Of a stretch of DNA of 64,000 nucleotides, positions 30,899 to 39,583 are shown piece by piece. The notes beneath the pieces were generated by a model. It did no database searches. It was not told where the DNA came from and saw nothing but the letters and a program-made list of their open reading frames with translations. The stretch is from Ensifer sp. USDA 6670 (GTDB taxonomy: Bacteria; Pseudomonadota; Alphaproteobacteria; Rhizobiales; Rhizobiaceae): positions 1 to 64,000 of the forward strand of contig ATWE01000023.1 of the NCBI GenBank assembly GCA_000421085.1, read 5' to 3'. Position 1 is the first letter of the stretch, and each line of letters starts with the position of its first letter. The position numbers were made by a program, and so were the translations under genes.

Positions 30899-31873
30899 CT
30901 ATTCGGCTGCAATTGCGACGGGCATATGACCCGCAAGGTATTTCTCCGCTTCGAGCGCAGCCATGCAACCCATGCCGGCGGCGGTAACCGCCTGACGATA
31001 GATGTCGTCGGTCACGTCGCCGGCGGCGAAGACGCCCGGGACGTCGGTCGCGGTGGAATCCGGCGCAGTCCAAAGATACCCGTTCGGCTTCTGGCGAAGT
31101 TTGCCCTTGAAGAGCTCGACCGCGGGCGCATGACCGATCGCGACGAAAACACCGTCGATGGCCATGTCGGATGTTTCCCCGGTCTTGGTGTTGCGAAGCT
31201 TCACGCCGTTGACCGAGGCCGGCATCGGCGGCTTTGCAGGCGTCCCAAGATACTCCAGAACCTCGTGGTCCCAGATCACCTTGACGTTCGGCTTTGCGAA
31301 AAGGCGCTCCTGCAGGATCTTTTCTGCGCGAAAAGCATCCCGGCGGTGAACGACGGTGACGGTCTTCGCCAGATTGGAGAGATACAGCGCTTCCTCCACC
31401 GCGGAGTTGCCGCCGCCGACGACGATGACATCCTTGTTGCGGTAAAAGAACCCGTCGCAGGTAGCACAGGCGGAAACGCCGAATCCCATGAAGGTCGGCT
31501 CGGTTTCGATGCCGAGCCATTTCGCCTTGGCGCCGGTGGCTATGATCAACGCGTCCGCCGTCCAATCCGTGCCGCTATCCGTCTTGATACGGAAGGGGCG
31601 AACGGACAGGTCGACATCGGTTACGAGGTCGTTGACGATTTCAGTGCCGACGTGGATCGCCTGATTCAACATCTGCTCCATCATCCAGGGCCCCTGGACC
31701 GGATCGGCATAGCCCGGATAATTCTCCACATCGGTGGTGATCATCAGCTGGCCGCCCTGTTCCATGCCGGCGATGAGGACCGGAGAAAGCATGGCCCGCG
31801 CGGTATAGATGGCAGCGGTATAACCGGCAGGGCCGGAACCGATAATCAGCACTTTCGTGTGGCGCGCAGTCAT
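30899..31873 (-). CDS. trxB: Thioredoxin reductase
   Basis: 324 residues from the ATG at 31873 preceded by GAAGGA, giving MTARHTKVLIIGSGPAGYTA. FAD-binding GxGxxG at the N-terminus, redox-active CATC in SACATCDGFFYRN, NADPH motif VVVGGGNSAVEEALYL, and the C-terminal GVFAAGDVTDDIYRQAVTAAGMG. It keeps thioredoxin reduced with NADPH. It lies 107 bp upstream of lsrB on the same strand and divergent from lrp. Confidence 0.96.
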   Translation of the reverse strand: MTARHTKVLIIGSGPAGYTAAIYTARAMLSPVLIAGMEQGGQLMITTDVENYPGYADPVQGPWMMEQMLNQAIHVGTEIVNDLVTDVDLSVRPFRIKTDSGTDWTADALIIATGAKAKWLGIETEPTFMGFGVSACATCDGFFYRNKDVIVVGGGNSAVEEALYLSNLAKTVTVVHRRDAFRAEKILQERLFAKPNVKVIWDHEVLEYLGTPAKPPMPASVNGVKLRNTKTGETSDMAIDGVFVAIGHAPAVELFKGKLRQKPNGYLWTAPDSTATDVPGVFAAGDVTDDIYRQAVTAAGMGCMAALEAEKYLAGHMPVAIAAE

Positions 31874-32296
31874 GCTTGTGTCCTTCGTCCGCCGGAGAGC
31901 CGGGAGCGTCCTCCGGTGCAATCCGATAATGCAAATATTGTCTTACTCTAGGTATTCACAGCGCGCACTTTCAAGGGCGCGCCCTCTGATACACACAAGT
32001 GGTTGCGTAGTCAGCGTCGTTTTGACACCAGATCGGGCATATTTGCATCGGTTTTGATCCGCAGTACGGCATAAGACGCTCCAGCGTCCAGGCGCACAAG
32101 GTTTTTGTGCATGCAACTGCAAGCGCTCTCGTATCGGCATTCGGTTACGTGCTACCCAAGCACGGTGCCAGCGCCGGCAAAGCCGCCGCCGCCGGGGTGC
32201 GGACGGATCGGCGCTGCGGTTTCGACCTGTCGTGCAGTTGATCGATGGATAAACAGGGCCTTCCCCGCAAGGCCGACAGGATTGGGGATTTGGGCA
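31874..32296. other. trxB-lrp divergent intergenic region
   Basis: 423 bp without a recognisable gene. The lrp reading frame stays open through its right half, but the Lrp N-terminus starts only at 32297. Promoters for both flanking genes must lie here; I cannot single one out with confidence. Confidence 0.5.
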
Positions 32297-32767
32297 ATGG
32301 TCGTACGCGTCGAGCTCGATGCCATCGATATGAAGATACTGCGCGAACTGCAGGACGATGGCCGGATCACGAATGTGGAATTGGCCGAGAGAGTGGGAAT
32401 CTCGGCTCCTCCGTGCCTGCGCCGCGTGCGCAAGCTCGAGGAGGCCGGCGTCATCAGAGGCTATCGTGCGCTTCTGAATGCGTCGGCGCTGGGATACGAC
32501 CTCGTCGCCTTCTGCATGGTCGGCCTCAAGCACCAGTCCGATGCCAATCTGAAGGCGTTTGCCGCCCGCACCGCCTCCTGGCCGCTTGTTCGCGAGGCCT
32601 GGATGGTGTCGGGGGAATCGGACTTTCTGCTGCAGTGCGTGGCCGAAAACCTTGCGAGCTTTCAGGATTTCGTTATTGAGGAACTGACCGCCACCGAGAA
32701 TGTCGACACGGTGCGGACGATGCTGACGATCCGTCAAGTGAAGGACGCATGTCAGGTAGAAATCTGA
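32297..32767 (+). CDS. lrp: Lrp/AsnC-family transcriptional regulator
   Basis: 156 residues: N-terminal HTH (LDAIDMKILRELQDDGRITN, VELAERVGISAPPCLRRVRKLE) and the alpha/beta RAM ligand-binding domain. The ATG at 32297 gives the conserved opening; the longer frame upstream has no similarity. In S. meliloti this gene is the annotated lrp flanking the lps core genes (SMc01223). It probably responds to amino acids; targets unknown. It is followed after 1 bp by lpsC. Confidence 0.9.
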   Translation: MVVRVELDAIDMKILRELQDDGRITNVELAERVGISAPPCLRRVRKLEEAGVIRGYRALLNASALGYDLVAFCMVGLKHQSDANLKAFAARTASWPLVREAWMVSGESDFLLQCVAENLASFQDFVIEELTATENVDTVRTMLTIRQVKDACQVEI

Positions 32768-32768
32768 T

Positions 32769-33701
32769 GTGCAGGCCGGCCTGGCCGCCGCGCATCGCAA
32801 CCAAACGCCTCGCGGACTGAATGAATTGAGCAATATCCAGGACGAAAGCGAGGGAGCCCTGCCGATCCCGGCGAAACCGAACGGCCATATGACCCCCAAG
32901 CTTCCTCTTTCAGCCTTCATCATCTGCTTGAATGAGGAGGCCTATCTCGGCAAGTGCATCGAGAGCCTCGAACTTTGCGCGGAAATCGTGATCGTCGATT
33001 CCGGATCGACGGACGGCACCGCCGCTTTGGTGCAATCCTATATCGACGCGGGCTGGCCCATCCGTTTCATGTACGAGCCGTGGCGCGGCTATGCCGGGCA
33101 GAAGCAGTTCGCGCTCGAGCAGTGCAGCCAGCCCTGGTGCTTCAACATCGACGCGGACGAGAGATTGGACAAGGCGCTGCGGGAACTGCTGCCTGAACTG
33201 CTCGCAGCATCGGCCGAAATCGTCGGCTGGCGGGTGGCGCGTCGCCCCTATCTGATCGGCTATGGCTACACCCCCGAAAATGTCCGCGAGCGGCGGAACT
33301 TGCGCCTGATCCGGCGCGGCAAGGGACGTTACGATCTCAGCCAGAAAGTCCATGAAGGCATCGTGCCCGAGGGAAACGTCGGCAATGCCCGGACCGGCAG
33401 TCTCCTTCATTTCCGCCCGCTGGTCATGGACCAGCAGATCTTGAAGGAAAACAAATATTCGACCCTGAAAGCGGACCAGCAGGTCGAATCCGGAAAACGG
33501 CCGCGCTTTTACAAGCTCATCTTCACCCCGCCGATCTATTTTCTCAGGCTCTATTTCCGCAACGGTCTCTGGCGCTGCGGCCTGTCGGGCTTCATCGAAG
33601 CCATGACCGGGGCGGTCTATGCCTTCCTGACGGCGGCGAAGATCTACCAGCGGCACGCTCTGAAGGCGCGTCCGAATGTGGATGATGCGCTTTCGCACTG
33701 A
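32769..33701 (+). CDS. lpsC: LPS core glycosyltransferase, family 2
   Basis: 310 residues. The GT-A core shows LSAFIICLNEEAYLGKCIESL, the nucleotide-binding VIVDSGSTDGTAAL, and the DxD-like FNIDADERLD, followed by the WaaE/KdtX-type segment EGIVPEGNVGNARTGSLLHF. It should add a sugar to the LPS core at the inner-membrane cytosolic face. The GTG at 32769 is directly after lrp; an internal ATG at 32889 (MTPKLPLSAF) fits the family start better and may be the real one. Order lrp-lpsC-lpsD-lpsE is that of S. meliloti. Confidence 0.88.
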   Translation: MQAGLAAAHRNQTPRGLNELSNIQDESEGALPIPAKPNGHMTPKLPLSAFIICLNEEAYLGKCIESLELCAEIVIVDSGSTDGTAALVQSYIDAGWPIRFMYEPWRGYAGQKQFALEQCSQPWCFNIDADERLDKALRELLPELLAASAEIVGWRVARRPYLIGYGYTPENVRERRNLRLIRRGKGRYDLSQKVHEGIVPEGNVGNARTGSLLHFRPLVMDQQILKENKYSTLKADQQVESGKRPRFYKLIFTPPIYFLRLYFRNGLWRCGLSGFIEAMTGAVYAFLTAAKIYQRHALKARPNVDDALSH

Positions 33702-33719
33702 TCGATCAAGGGGTTCGGC

Positions 33720-34751
33720 ATGAAGGTCATGCATATTCACTTCGGCACGGAGGGCGGTGCGGAGCGGTTCTTTGTCAATCTCGTCAATGCGCTGCATGAA
33801 AGGGGCGTCGAACAACGGGCACTGATCCGACCGGGCCGCAGCTGGCGCAAGGACCTGGAGAACAGTGCTACGATCTATGAAGGGGTTTTTCGGCGCATTT
33901 CGCTTTCCCGCTTCCTCCTGAAATGGCGGATGAACCGGGTCCTTCGCGAGTTCGAGCCGGACGTCATAATGGCCTGGCAATTGCGGGCAAGCCGCTTCAT
34001 GCCGGCTCATGCCAAGGCATTTCGCATTTCCCGGCTGGGGGATTATCCCGAACATCTCGGCTACTATACCAATGTCGAGACACTCGTCTGCATCACACCG
34101 GACATGGCCGCCAAGGTTCGTGAACTTGGCTGGAAGCGCGACATCGAGGTGATCGCGAACTTCACCCGCGCAAGGCCTGCACCGCCCGTAGCGCGGGCCG
34201 ACCTGCAGACGCCGGCGGACGCCTTTGTCGTGGTCGGCATGGGCCGCTTCGTCAAGCGTAAAGGTTTCGCAGGGCTCATCCGCGCCGTGAAGGAGGTCGA
34301 GAACACCTATCTCTGGCTTGTCGGGGATGGTCCTGAACGAGAACAGCTCGAGCAGCTGACCGACGAACTCGGGCTTCGCGGTCGCGTCCGCTTCACCGGA
34401 TGGCAGACGAACGCCTATGGTTTTCTCTCCGCCGGCGACGCCTTCGTCATCAACTCGTCGCACGAGCCTCTCGGCAATGTCTGCTTCGAAGGCTGGGGCG
34501 CCGGGAAGCCCACGATAGCCTCTCGCGCTGAGGGGCCATCCTGGGTGATGACGGATGAGAGCGACGCGCTCATGGTCGATTGCGGCGATGATGTGGGTCT
34601 TGCGGAGGCCATTTGCCGGCTGCGCGACGATCCGGCGCTTCGCGAGAGGCTGAGCGCCGGCGGCCACGAAACCTTGCGCACGCGCTTCTCCGAAAAAGCG
34701 ATCACCGACGCGTATCTCGATCTGTTCGACAGAGGTGTCGCAAAGCGATGA
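33720..34751 (+). CDS. lpsD: LPS core glycosyltransferase, family 4
   Basis: 343 residues of GT-B fold. The N-terminus MKVMHIHFGTEGGAERFFVNLV and the C-terminal donor-site region SSHEPLGNVCFEGWGAGKPTIASRAEGP with the E-x7-E spacing are typical of GT4. It is a close paralogue of the next gene (same HFGxxGGAERFFV opening). Its TGA overlaps the lpsE start (ATGA), indicating translational coupling. Donor and acceptor sugars are not deducible. Confidence 0.9.
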   Translation: MKVMHIHFGTEGGAERFFVNLVNALHERGVEQRALIRPGRSWRKDLENSATIYEGVFRRISLSRFLLKWRMNRVLREFEPDVIMAWQLRASRFMPAHAKAFRISRLGDYPEHLGYYTNVETLVCITPDMAAKVRELGWKRDIEVIANFTRARPAPPVARADLQTPADAFVVVGMGRFVKRKGFAGLIRAVKEVENTYLWLVGDGPEREQLEQLTDELGLRGRVRFTGWQTNAYGFLSAGDAFVINSSHEPLGNVCFEGWGAGKPTIASRAEGPSWVMTDESDALMVDCGDDVGLAEAICRLRDDPALRERLSAGGHETLRTRFSEKAITDAYLDLFDRGVAKR

Positions 34752-35770
34752 AAGTCACTCACTTTCATTTCGGCAAGGACGGCGGCGCCGAGCGCTTCTT
34801 CGTACACCTGGTCACTGCGCTTGCGGAACGAGGCGTCGAGCAGACGGCGATCATCCGCCCCGGACGCGGCTGGCGGCGAGACATCGAAGGCGCTGCGAAG
34901 ATCCGGGAAAGCCATTTCCGCAACCTCTCGCTTGATCGGATCCTGCTGCCGTTGAAGGTGAAGCACATGGCCCGGCGCGAGAAGCCGGATGTCCTGATGG
35001 CTTGGGCGCCTCGGGCAAGCGAGTTGATGCCGAACTACAAAGGCGCATTCAAGATCTCGCGCCTCGGCGATTATCCGACACGCCTCAGCTATTTCAGAAA
35101 CACCGACTGCATTGTGTGCAATACGCCGGGTATTGCCGAGCGCGTTCGCGACCTCGGCTGGAAACGGGAAATAAGGGTCATCTCCAATTTCACCGGGACC
35201 GGGCGTGTCGCGGCGGTCAACCGGGCAATGCTCGACACGCCCCCCGATGCGCCCGTCGTGATGTCCATGGGCCGCTTCGTCGAGCGTAAAGGGTTTCATA
35301 CGCTCATCGAAGCGGTCGCCGGACTGCCAGGGGTCTATCTTTGGCTCCTTGGCGATGGAGAGGAGCACGACAATCTGCACAAGCTCGCGACGGACCTCGG
35401 CGTTTCCGGCCGCGTTCGCTTTGGCGGCTGGCAGGAAGACACGAGGCCTTTCCTCGCTGCGGCCGATGTCTTCGTGATGTCGTCCAGCCACGAACCGCTC
35501 GGCAACGTCATTCTCGAGTCCTGGGCCCAGGGAACGCCAGTCGTATCGACCCGTTCCGAAGGGCCGCAATGGTTCATGCGCCACGGCGAAAACGGCCTGA
35601 TGGTCGATATCGGCGATGCCGAAGGTTTCGCCCGCGCCATCGAGCAGGTCGTTGCCGACAATTCCCTAAGCGCGCGCCTGGCTGAGCGCGGACACGAGAC
35701 GCTTGTCGGTCAGTTCTCAAGGGAAGCGATCACTGACGCCTATCTGCAGCTGTTTGCCTCGAAGCAGTAG
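34748..35770 (+). CDS. lpsE: LPS core glycosyltransferase, family 4
   Basis: 340 residues from the ATG that overlaps the lpsD stop; the frame upstream lies inside lpsD. It opens MKVTHFHFGKDGGAERFFVHL and contains SMGRFVERKGFHTLI, SSHEPLGNVILESWAQGTPVV and the acidic donor-site residues of GT4. Colinear similarity to LpsD along the whole length indicates a tandem duplication with divergence. It is convergent with lpsB, whose end lies 6 bp away. Confidence 0.9.
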   Translation: MKVTHFHFGKDGGAERFFVHLVTALAERGVEQTAIIRPGRGWRRDIEGAAKIRESHFRNLSLDRILLPLKVKHMARREKPDVLMAWAPRASELMPNYKGAFKISRLGDYPTRLSYFRNTDCIVCNTPGIAERVRDLGWKREIRVISNFTGTGRVAAVNRAMLDTPPDAPVVMSMGRFVERKGFHTLIEAVAGLPGVYLWLLGDGEEHDNLHKLATDLGVSGRVRFGGWQEDTRPFLAAADVFVMSSSHEPLGNVILESWAQGTPVVSTRSEGPQWFMRHGENGLMVDIGDAEGFARAIEQVVADNSLSARLAERGHETLVGQFSREAITDAYLQLFASKQ

Positions 35771-35776
35771 CCAAGA

Positions 35777-36832
35777 TCAGCGCATGAGGCTTTCGTAAAC
35801 CGCTCCGATGGCGCGGGCTTCCTGCTCGATGGCGAAGTTTTTGGAGGTCCGTGCCAGACCATTGGCGCCGGCGGCGGTAAGCCGCGGCAGGTCGTCCATG
35901 AAGGCGGCTGCCGCATCGACCATCGCCTTGAGATCGTCGGCCGCAATGATGAGGCCCGTCTCCTCGGAGCCGCCGATTACCAGTTCCGAAAACGCTCCGA
36001 CATCGGTTGCTACGACGGGGACCCCGGTCGCCATTGCTTCGAGCGGTGTCAGGCCGAAGCCTTCCCAGCGTTGCGGGGCGATGAAAAGATCGAGAGCGCG
36101 ATACCAGTCGGGAATATTCGTGTGTTCGCCTACGAACAGGATACGGTCGGCGAGCCCGGCCTTCGCGACGCGCTCCTTCAGCTCCGACTCGAAGGCCAGG
36201 TGAGGGCCGGTGGCCCTCCCGGCAACGATAGCGCCCCAGTCCGGGCGGCAGGGCAGGAGGGCGATCATGCTGTCGACGAAGAGGTCGGTCCCTTTCTGAA
36301 GGCGTACGCGCCCGAAGCATCCGACGAATTTCTTCGCGGGATCGAGGCCGAGCGCCTTCTTCGCTTCCGTCTTGTCGAAGGATGGCTGAAAGCGCTTGGT
36401 GTCGATCCCATGAAGGATGACGGTGTTCGGTACATCCAGATAGGCGGCCGTCCTGCCGCTGGTGGCGATAACCGCGTCCATCCGGCGGATGAGGAACTTG
36501 CTCCATCCGGTATGCCGGCGCTGCGAAGCGGAGGTAAAGACGATCCGCATCTTCATGCGCAGCAGGTCGCGCAGCAGGATGGCCGGGAGCATTTCGACGT
36601 TTCGACGCGCGTGCCAGACGCGGCAGGGCCGACCTTTGGGCCTCTTCCAGAGATGAATGAGATCGCGAAAGCGGACCGATGGAAGGCTCTTGGGAAGGCC
36701 CGGTCCGAGAACTGCGATCTTCTGTCCAAGGGCACGCTGCACAGGCACCAGCTGGATGATTGTCGAGGTAACGCCGGACAGACGCTGCTTGAAATTGGGC
36801 GCGATCACTTCGACGTCGCGGATATCGACCAC
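35777..36832 (-). CDS. lpsB: LPS core mannosyltransferase LpsB
   Basis: 351 residues, GT4. Motifs: RLSGVTSTIIQLVPVQR near the N-terminus, FGRVRLQKGTDLFVDSM and the donor site APQRWEGFGLTPLEAMATGVPVV with both glutamates. In S. meliloti and Rhizobium LpsB is the broad-host-range core mannosyltransferase whose loss truncates LPS and impairs nodule infection. The start is a GTG with GGAGAG upstream. It is transcribed with greA on the opposite strand to lpsCDE. Confidence 0.92.
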   Translation of the reverse strand: MVDIRDVEVIAPNFKQRLSGVTSTIIQLVPVQRALGQKIAVLGPGLPKSLPSVRFRDLIHLWKRPKGRPCRVWHARRNVEMLPAILLRDLLRMKMRIVFTSASQRRHTGWSKFLIRRMDAVIATSGRTAAYLDVPNTVILHGIDTKRFQPSFDKTEAKKALGLDPAKKFVGCFGRVRLQKGTDLFVDSMIALLPCRPDWGAIVAGRATGPHLAFESELKERVAKAGLADRILFVGEHTNIPDWYRALDLFIAPQRWEGFGLTPLEAMATGVPVVATDVGAFSELVIGGSEETGLIIAADDLKAMVDAAAAFMDDLPRLTAAGANGLARTSKNFAIEQEARAIGAVYESLMR

Positions 36833-36915
36833 CTGTGCGCTCTCCTTGCGCCTGCGACAATCAATTCATGGGAGGAGGGGCGGCACGAGACCGCGCGCGC
36901 GCGCCGAAAGGCAGG

Positions 36916-37392
36916 TCAGCCCCATTGAACGGCGAGAATCTCATACGCCTTGGATCCGCCGGGCGCATTGACTTCGATCGAGTCGCCGACTTCCTTGCCG
37001 ATCAGCGCGCGGGCGATCGGAGAGGAGATGGAAATGCGTCCCTGTTTGACGTCGGCCTCCTGATCGCCGACGATCTGATAGGTCTTTTCTTCTTCCGTAT
37101 CCTCGTCCACGAGCTTTACCCGTGCGCCGAACTTGATCTTCGATCCGGACATTTTCGAAAGATCGATGACTTCGGCGCGCGCGATCAGGTCTTCGAGTTC
37201 GGAAATCCTTCCCTCGTTATGGCTCTGCGCTTCCTTTGCCGCATGATATTCGGCGTTCTCCGACAAGTCGCCATGGGCGCGGGCCTCGGCGATCGCTTCG
37301 ATGATGCGCGGCCGTTCTTCCTGCTGGCGCCAGCGCAGTTCCTCCTGCAGATTGACGAATCCACCCTGCGTCATGGGCACCTTGTCGACCAT
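36916..37392 (-). CDS. greA: Transcription elongation factor GreA
   Basis: 158 residues from the ATG at 37392 ([19 protein letters not shown]), the standard GreA length. The coiled-coil hairpin carries [21 protein letters not shown] with the catalytic acidic pair at the tip; the C-terminal domain ends [15 protein letters not shown]. It rescues backtracked RNA polymerase by stimulating transcript cleavage. It lies 83 bp upstream of lpsB, as in S. meliloti. Confidence 0.97.
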   Translation of the reverse strand: MVDKVPMTQGGFVNLQEELRWRQQEERPRIIEAIAEARAHGDLSENAEYHAAKEAQSHNEGRISELEDLIARAEVIDLSKMSGSKIKFGARVKLVDEDTEEEKTYQIVGDQEADVKQGRISISSPIARALIGKEVGDSIEVNAPGGSKAYEILAVQWG

Positions 37393-37682
37393 TTCATCAT
37401 CCTTCATCAAGCACGCGGCGCCGCCTTTCGGCAGCGCCAGCGCAAAAGAAAACGGCCTCCGGAGCGCAAGCACCGGAACCGTCCGAACAAACCGAACCGA
37501 TCTTATAACAGAATCGGAAGTCCGAAAGCCAGATTTTTCGCGATCCTCGCGCGGCGGCTTCATGTCGATCCGCGGCTTCCGGCGGGTTGGGTAAGGTGAA
37601 ATTCTCTAGGAAAACCTCTTTACCTCAACCGCGATTGAGGTCGTATCAGTGCCGGCTTCATGCCAACACACGGGGCCGAATC

Positions 37683-39149
37683 ATGAGTTTAATCGAAGAG
37701 GAATCACACGTGGCCGATCCGGCACGGCAGACGGAGGTCCGCGCGGAGGAGGGGAGCTGGAGCGAGCTCCTGCGCCCGCGCCACCTCGCAGCAACCGTGA
37801 CGCTGTGCCTTGGCGTCGCGCTTTTTGCCTTCAATGAGTTCTTCGTCTCGACGGCGCTGCCGACTGCCGTCGTGGAGTTTGGCGGAGCCGCCCTTTTGTC
37901 CTGGGCCTTCACGCTTTACCTCGTTTTCGCAATCGTCGGTGGCGCCTTGGCGGCAAGCCTGAAAGTCCGCTTCGGCGCGCGCAACACGCTGATCGTTGCC
38001 GCGCTCATCTTCGCAACGGGCACGGCCATCGCGACGATGGCGCTGAGCATGCCGCAGGTTCTGGCCGGGAGAGTGCTCCAGGGATTCGGTGAGGGTATCA
38101 TTGCCGCCCTGTGCTACGCGCTGATACCGGAGCTCTTTCCGCAGCGGCTGGTGCCCAAGATCTTCGGCGCAGAAGCGATCGTGTGGGCTGCCGCCGCATT
38201 CGGCGGGCCGCTCATATCCGGCCTGCTGACGGAATATTGGTCCTGGCGCGCCGCCTTCTTCGTCAACATACCGGCAGCCGCAATCTTCATAGCGCTCGTC
38301 GTCGCAATCCTTCGTCAGCCAAAGCAAAGCCCAAGGGCGGCCGGATCGGTCCCCTTGCTGCGACTGGCGGCGTTCGGCTTCGGCATAATGCTGATCTCGC
38401 TCTCGAATACGGCCGCCGACGGCTACAGGATGTCGGCGCTGCTGGCGGCGGCGCTCGCGGTCTTCGTCGCGACCGTTCACTTCGACCGCCGATCGCCGCA
38501 GTCCATCCTCCCCTTCGGCGCGTTTTCGCTCCACCGCCCGCTCGGAACCGGCCTTTGGGTCGTGTTGTTGATGCCTCTGGCACAAGCCTCGGGCTCCGTC
38601 TATCTCGTCTACACGCTGCAACATCTTTGGGGTTTCGGCCCGACTGCTGCCGGCTTTTCGAACGCCTTGATGGCTATATCCTGGAGCCTGACGGCAATCA
38701 TCGTCGCGAGCCTTCGCTCTCACGAGACGCGCGTGCGGCTGGTCTGGACCGGGCCGTTGTTCCTTTGCCTCGGCCTCGGCGGATTAACCCTCGCCATCGG
38801 CTCCGGCCAATCCGGCCTCGTCTTCGCCGGCCAGTGCGCTATCGGAGCCGGCTTCGGCCTTTGCTGGGGAACGCTGAGCCAGCTGCTGATGAACGTCTCG
38901 ACCATCGAAGAACGCGACAAGACCTCGGCGCTGCTGCCGACGTTGCAATCCGCCGGCTATGCGATCGGCGCGGCCGTTTTCGGAGCGGTGGCCAATGCAG
39001 GAGGGTTCGACGAAGGTGCCACCGCTGGGGTGATTTCGGCTGCGATGCTGGGCGTTTTCGCGCTGGGCTGCGTTCTCGCCGCCGCGTCGCTCTTCTTCGG
39101 GGTCAGGACCCTGCGGCTCGCGCGATGCGAGGGCAGCGGAAACATGTAG
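37683..39149 (+). CDS. MFS transporter, probable drug efflux (DHA2-like)
   Basis: 488 residues with about 14 hydrophobic segments. Motif A is represented by LKVRFGARNTLIVAAL and motif C by the AEAIVWAAAAFGGPLISGLL region. The ATG at 37683 (MSLIEEESHVADP) is chosen over the long upstream frame because an acidic cytosolic tail precedes the first helix (ATVTLCLGVALFAFNEFFV). Substrate unknown. Confidence 0.87.
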   Translation: MSLIEEESHVADPARQTEVRAEEGSWSELLRPRHLAATVTLCLGVALFAFNEFFVSTALPTAVVEFGGAALLSWAFTLYLVFAIVGGALAASLKVRFGARNTLIVAALIFATGTAIATMALSMPQVLAGRVLQGFGEGIIAALCYALIPELFPQRLVPKIFGAEAIVWAAAAFGGPLISGLLTEYWSWRAAFFVNIPAAAIFIALVVAILRQPKQSPRAAGSVPLLRLAAFGFGIMLISLSNTAADGYRMSALLAAALAVFVATVHFDRRSPQSILPFGAFSLHRPLGTGLWVVLLMPLAQASGSVYLVYTLQHLWGFGPTAAGFSNALMAISWSLTAIIVASLRSHETRVRLVWTGPLFLCLGLGGLTLAIGSGQSGLVFAGQCAIGAGFGLCWGTLSQLLMNVSTIEERDKTSALLPTLQSAGYAIGAAVFGAVANAGGFDEGATAGVISAAMLGVFALGCVLAAASLFFGVRTLRLARCEGSGNM

Positions 39150-39155
39150 TCGCAT

Positions 39156-39455
39156 TCACCGAACCGCTGCCGCCTCACGACCGGCTTTGACCGCATACGG
39201 GATTAGGCCGGCGCGGCGGCCGAGCAGGGCATCCTGTTCGGCGACGCGGCCCCGCGAAGGCGTGACAGTTGCGAGGAGCGCGCCTGCCTGCGAGCGTATC
39301 CTGACCTTCAGGGAACCATAATCCGCGTCGCGGCCGATCCTGTCGGCGATACGCTGGGCGTAATAGAGCGCCGATCCGTCATCGAAGTGAAGGATACCCT
39401 CATCATCGGCGAAACAATCGTCATCCCAATGAAGATCGAAGAAATACAGCTGCAT
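39156..39455 (-). CDS. DUF6894-family small protein
   Basis: 99 residues beginning MQLYFFDLHWDDDCFADDEG, with the aromatic-aspartate opening and D-x-E-G turn of DUF6894, then an alpha/beta region and a basic C-terminus. Function unknown; such proteins are abundant in Rhizobiales. The ATG at 39455 gives the family N-terminus; the frame extends 21 codons upstream. Convergent with the MFS gene, with only 6 bp between the stops. Confidence 0.7.
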   Translation of the reverse strand: MQLYFFDLHWDDDCFADDEGILHFDDGSALYYAQRIADRIGRDADYGSLKVRIRSQAGALLATVTPSRGRVAEQDALLGRRAGLIPYAVKAGREAAAVR

Positions 39456-39528
39456 GTCGTTGCCCCAACCATGCGCGTCACGGGTGATCCGTTTCCGCAT
39501 CTTGGGACATGGAACCATGTCGCAATGG

Positions 39529-39561
39529 AACGCAGCCTGAATCGGACATTCAGGCTGCGTT
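39529..39561 (-). terminator. Perfect hairpin after carB
   Basis: A 14-bp perfect stem (AACGCAGCCTGAAT and its complement) with a 5-nt loop starts 23 bp past the carB stop. No U-tract is present on either strand. Confidence 0.55.
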
Positions 39562-39583
39562 CACAAGCGTAAATCCGCAATGT

